Source: an uncultured Brevibacterium sp.
GTDB lineage: Bacteria > Actinomycetota > Actinomycetes > Actinomycetales > Brevibacteriaceae
Assembly: GCA_902489185.1 (NCBI GenBank)
Contig: CABTZC010000103.1
Span: 1-7,191, forward strand
Length of the DNA: 7,191 nucleotides
Reading direction: 5' to 3'
The notes beneath the pieces were generated by a model. It was not told the origin of the DNA. It did no database searches and saw only the letters and a list, made by a program, of their open reading frames with translations. Shown in pieces: positions 6,463 through 7,191 of the stretch. Position 1 is the stretch's first letter. The number at the start of each line of letters is the position of its first letter. The position numbers and the translations under genes were made by a program.

Positions 6463-7037
6463 CGTACCTTCTGAAGGCTCGCCAGTGGCCAGTTCTGCTT
6501 GTCATCAGCGTAATTACGGGTGTGATCGCGGGAGGTTTCGCCGAGGTCGATATTCCACTGCCGTTATTAAGCGTCGCTGGCTTGCCGCAACCGGTGCTTC
6601 CTGCGCTTGGATTCGTCATCGTCGTGTCCGCTTGTGTCCACCGGGCTGAGGAGTCCTGGAGTTGTGCATCGGTTCGTAACACGTTCGCGCACTCTCACGT
6701 GGTCGTGGTAGGTGCGCTTGTGTTCGCGGTTCTTGTGGGCGTGGTGTCTTCAAGCTTCTCTGCCCAAAACTCAGTATTGATCCTGCGCGATTTTGTTGGT
6801 CTTACCGCGCTGGTGCTGGTAGGTCGTCTAATGATCAAAGGCCGTTACGCAGGTTTGGTCCCTGCTACATATGTGATCGTCGCAGGCGCATTTGCTCGTG
6901 ATCGGTTGGGTGAAATACGAGCCTGGTGCTGGATTGTTGACCGTGATATTTCCAACCCGTGGGCGTGGCTCACGTGTTGCATTGGGGTGGTTGCTGCTAT
7001 CGCTTATCAAACACGGCGCATGCCCATCTTTAACTGA
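6459..7037 (+). CDS. Small six-TM membrane protein, probable second ABC permease subunit
   Basis: This 192-residue protein belongs to no family I can name. Six hydrophobic segments lie near residues 10-28, 44-60, 80-99, 106-124, 131-146 and 168-184. It ends in a short basic tail (QTRRMPIFN), consistent with both termini inside. Its layout mirrors the first six helices of the preceding protein: a short N-terminus, a charged loop between helices 2 and 3 (HRAEESWSCASVRNTF), a helix 4/5 pair with YAGLVPATYVIV, and a late helix 6 ending in Arg residues. It has no extracellular domain. The ATG lies in the ATGA overlap with the previous stop, which implies coupled translation and joint assembly; no separate Shine-Dalgarno sequence is obvious. 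Consecutive TTA codons encode L36 and L37. A role as transporter half-subunit or as an immunity/accessory protein fits the context. Confidence 0.85.
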   Translation: MTYLLKARQWPVLLVISVITGVIAGGFAEVDIPLPLLSVAGLPQPVLPALGFVIVVSACVHRAEESWSCASVRNTFAHSHVVVVGALVFAVLVGVVSSSFSAQNSVLILRDFVGLTALVLVGRLMIKGRYAGLVPATYVIVAGAFARDRLGEIRAWCWIVDRDISNPWAWLTCCIGVVAAIAYQTRRMPIFN

Positions 7038-7132
7038 CGAGAGAAACTTGCGACGACCTCGGCGGGGGAGTGGGGTGCGCGGACGCAACGGGGCAACATA
7101 GCTACCCGGGAACACAGAAGCGGGCACCCGTC

Positions 7133-7145
7133 TAGGTTAAAAAAA
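7133..7145 (+). promoter_or_regulatory. Possible -10 element for a leaderless transcript
   Basis: TAGGTT at 7133-7138 matches TANNNT and ends 7 bases before an ATG at 7146, with a run of A residues in between. No good -35 is visible near 7110. The rest of 7038-7132 shows no clear terminator, only 4-5 bp stems, and no other feature I can support. Confidence 0.3.
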
Positions 7146-7191
7146 ATGACCGCCTTCTCGATAAAAGCTAACGCGGGGGGGTTATCATACC
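7146..7191 (+). CDS. Possible start of a further gene, 3' partial
   Basis: An ATG at 7146 opens a frame that is still open at the right edge and encodes MTAFSIKANAGGLSY. It is preceded by a possible leaderless -10 (TAGGTT) and an A8 tract. It is the only forward frame near the edge with a plausible start, but fifteen codons are too few to assign a family or to be sure that it is real. A G7 run falls at codons 10-12. Confidence 0.35.
   Translation, partial: MTAFSIKANAGGLSY

Noticed and set aside
6892..7101. Forward 69-codon frame crossing the end of the last membrane gene
   Set aside because: It overlaps most of the real gene's 3' end in a different frame, has no ribosome binding site, and ends in an Arg/Gly-rich composition typical of noncoding GC-rich DNA.
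7038..7132. Terminator after the last membrane gene
   Set aside because: Only 4-5 bp stems (for example tgcg/cgca near 7077-7088 and cggg/cccg at 7121-7130) were found, with no T tract.

Overview
The window looks like part of an actinobacterial chromosome. The evidence is a moderately high G+C content, an LPXTG-anchored wall protein ending in a short Arg/Lys tail, GTG and overlapping starts, and genes with no Shine-Dalgarno sequence but a TANNNT-type -10 element six or seven bases before the start, as in leaderless transcripts. No marker gene fixes the genus. Micrococcales or Corynebacteriales would fit, but this is inference. All recognised genes are on the + strand.

Left part (1-2700): the 3' part of a large secreted, sortase-anchored protein whose start and signal peptide lie upstream of the window. 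It has a choice-of-anchor-I-like beta-propeller, a phytase-like (esterase-like) propeller, an acidic Pro/Glu/Asp stalk, and an LPRTG sorting signal. A perfect 16-bp stem-loop with a T tract ends this transcription unit. Codon use is strongly biased, which suggests high expression.

Middle (2701-4302): a short promoter region and a 490-residue predicted lipoprotein of no family I recognise. It appears to be built of about five degenerate alpha-beta-beta-alpha-beta modules.

Right part (4361-7037): a tightly packed three-gene set. It encodes an ABC ATPase with all canonical motifs, a 7-TM protein with an external Cys-containing domain (1-nt overlap with the ATPase), and a 6-TM protein (4-nt ATGA overlap). 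The two membrane proteins share a helix layout and probably form a heteromeric membrane domain driven by the ATPase. The lipoprotein gene lies 58 bp upstream with no terminator between, so it could be cotranscribed and act as an extracytoplasmic partner. The substrate cannot be read from the sequence. These three genes use the rare TTA leucine codon repeatedly, whereas I found none in the two upstream genes.

The last 150 bases hold no clear terminator. They contain a possible leaderless start of another gene (ATG at 7146) that runs off the window and carries a G7 tract within its first dozen codons. The ABC/lipoprotein cluster is the most likely undescribed system here.
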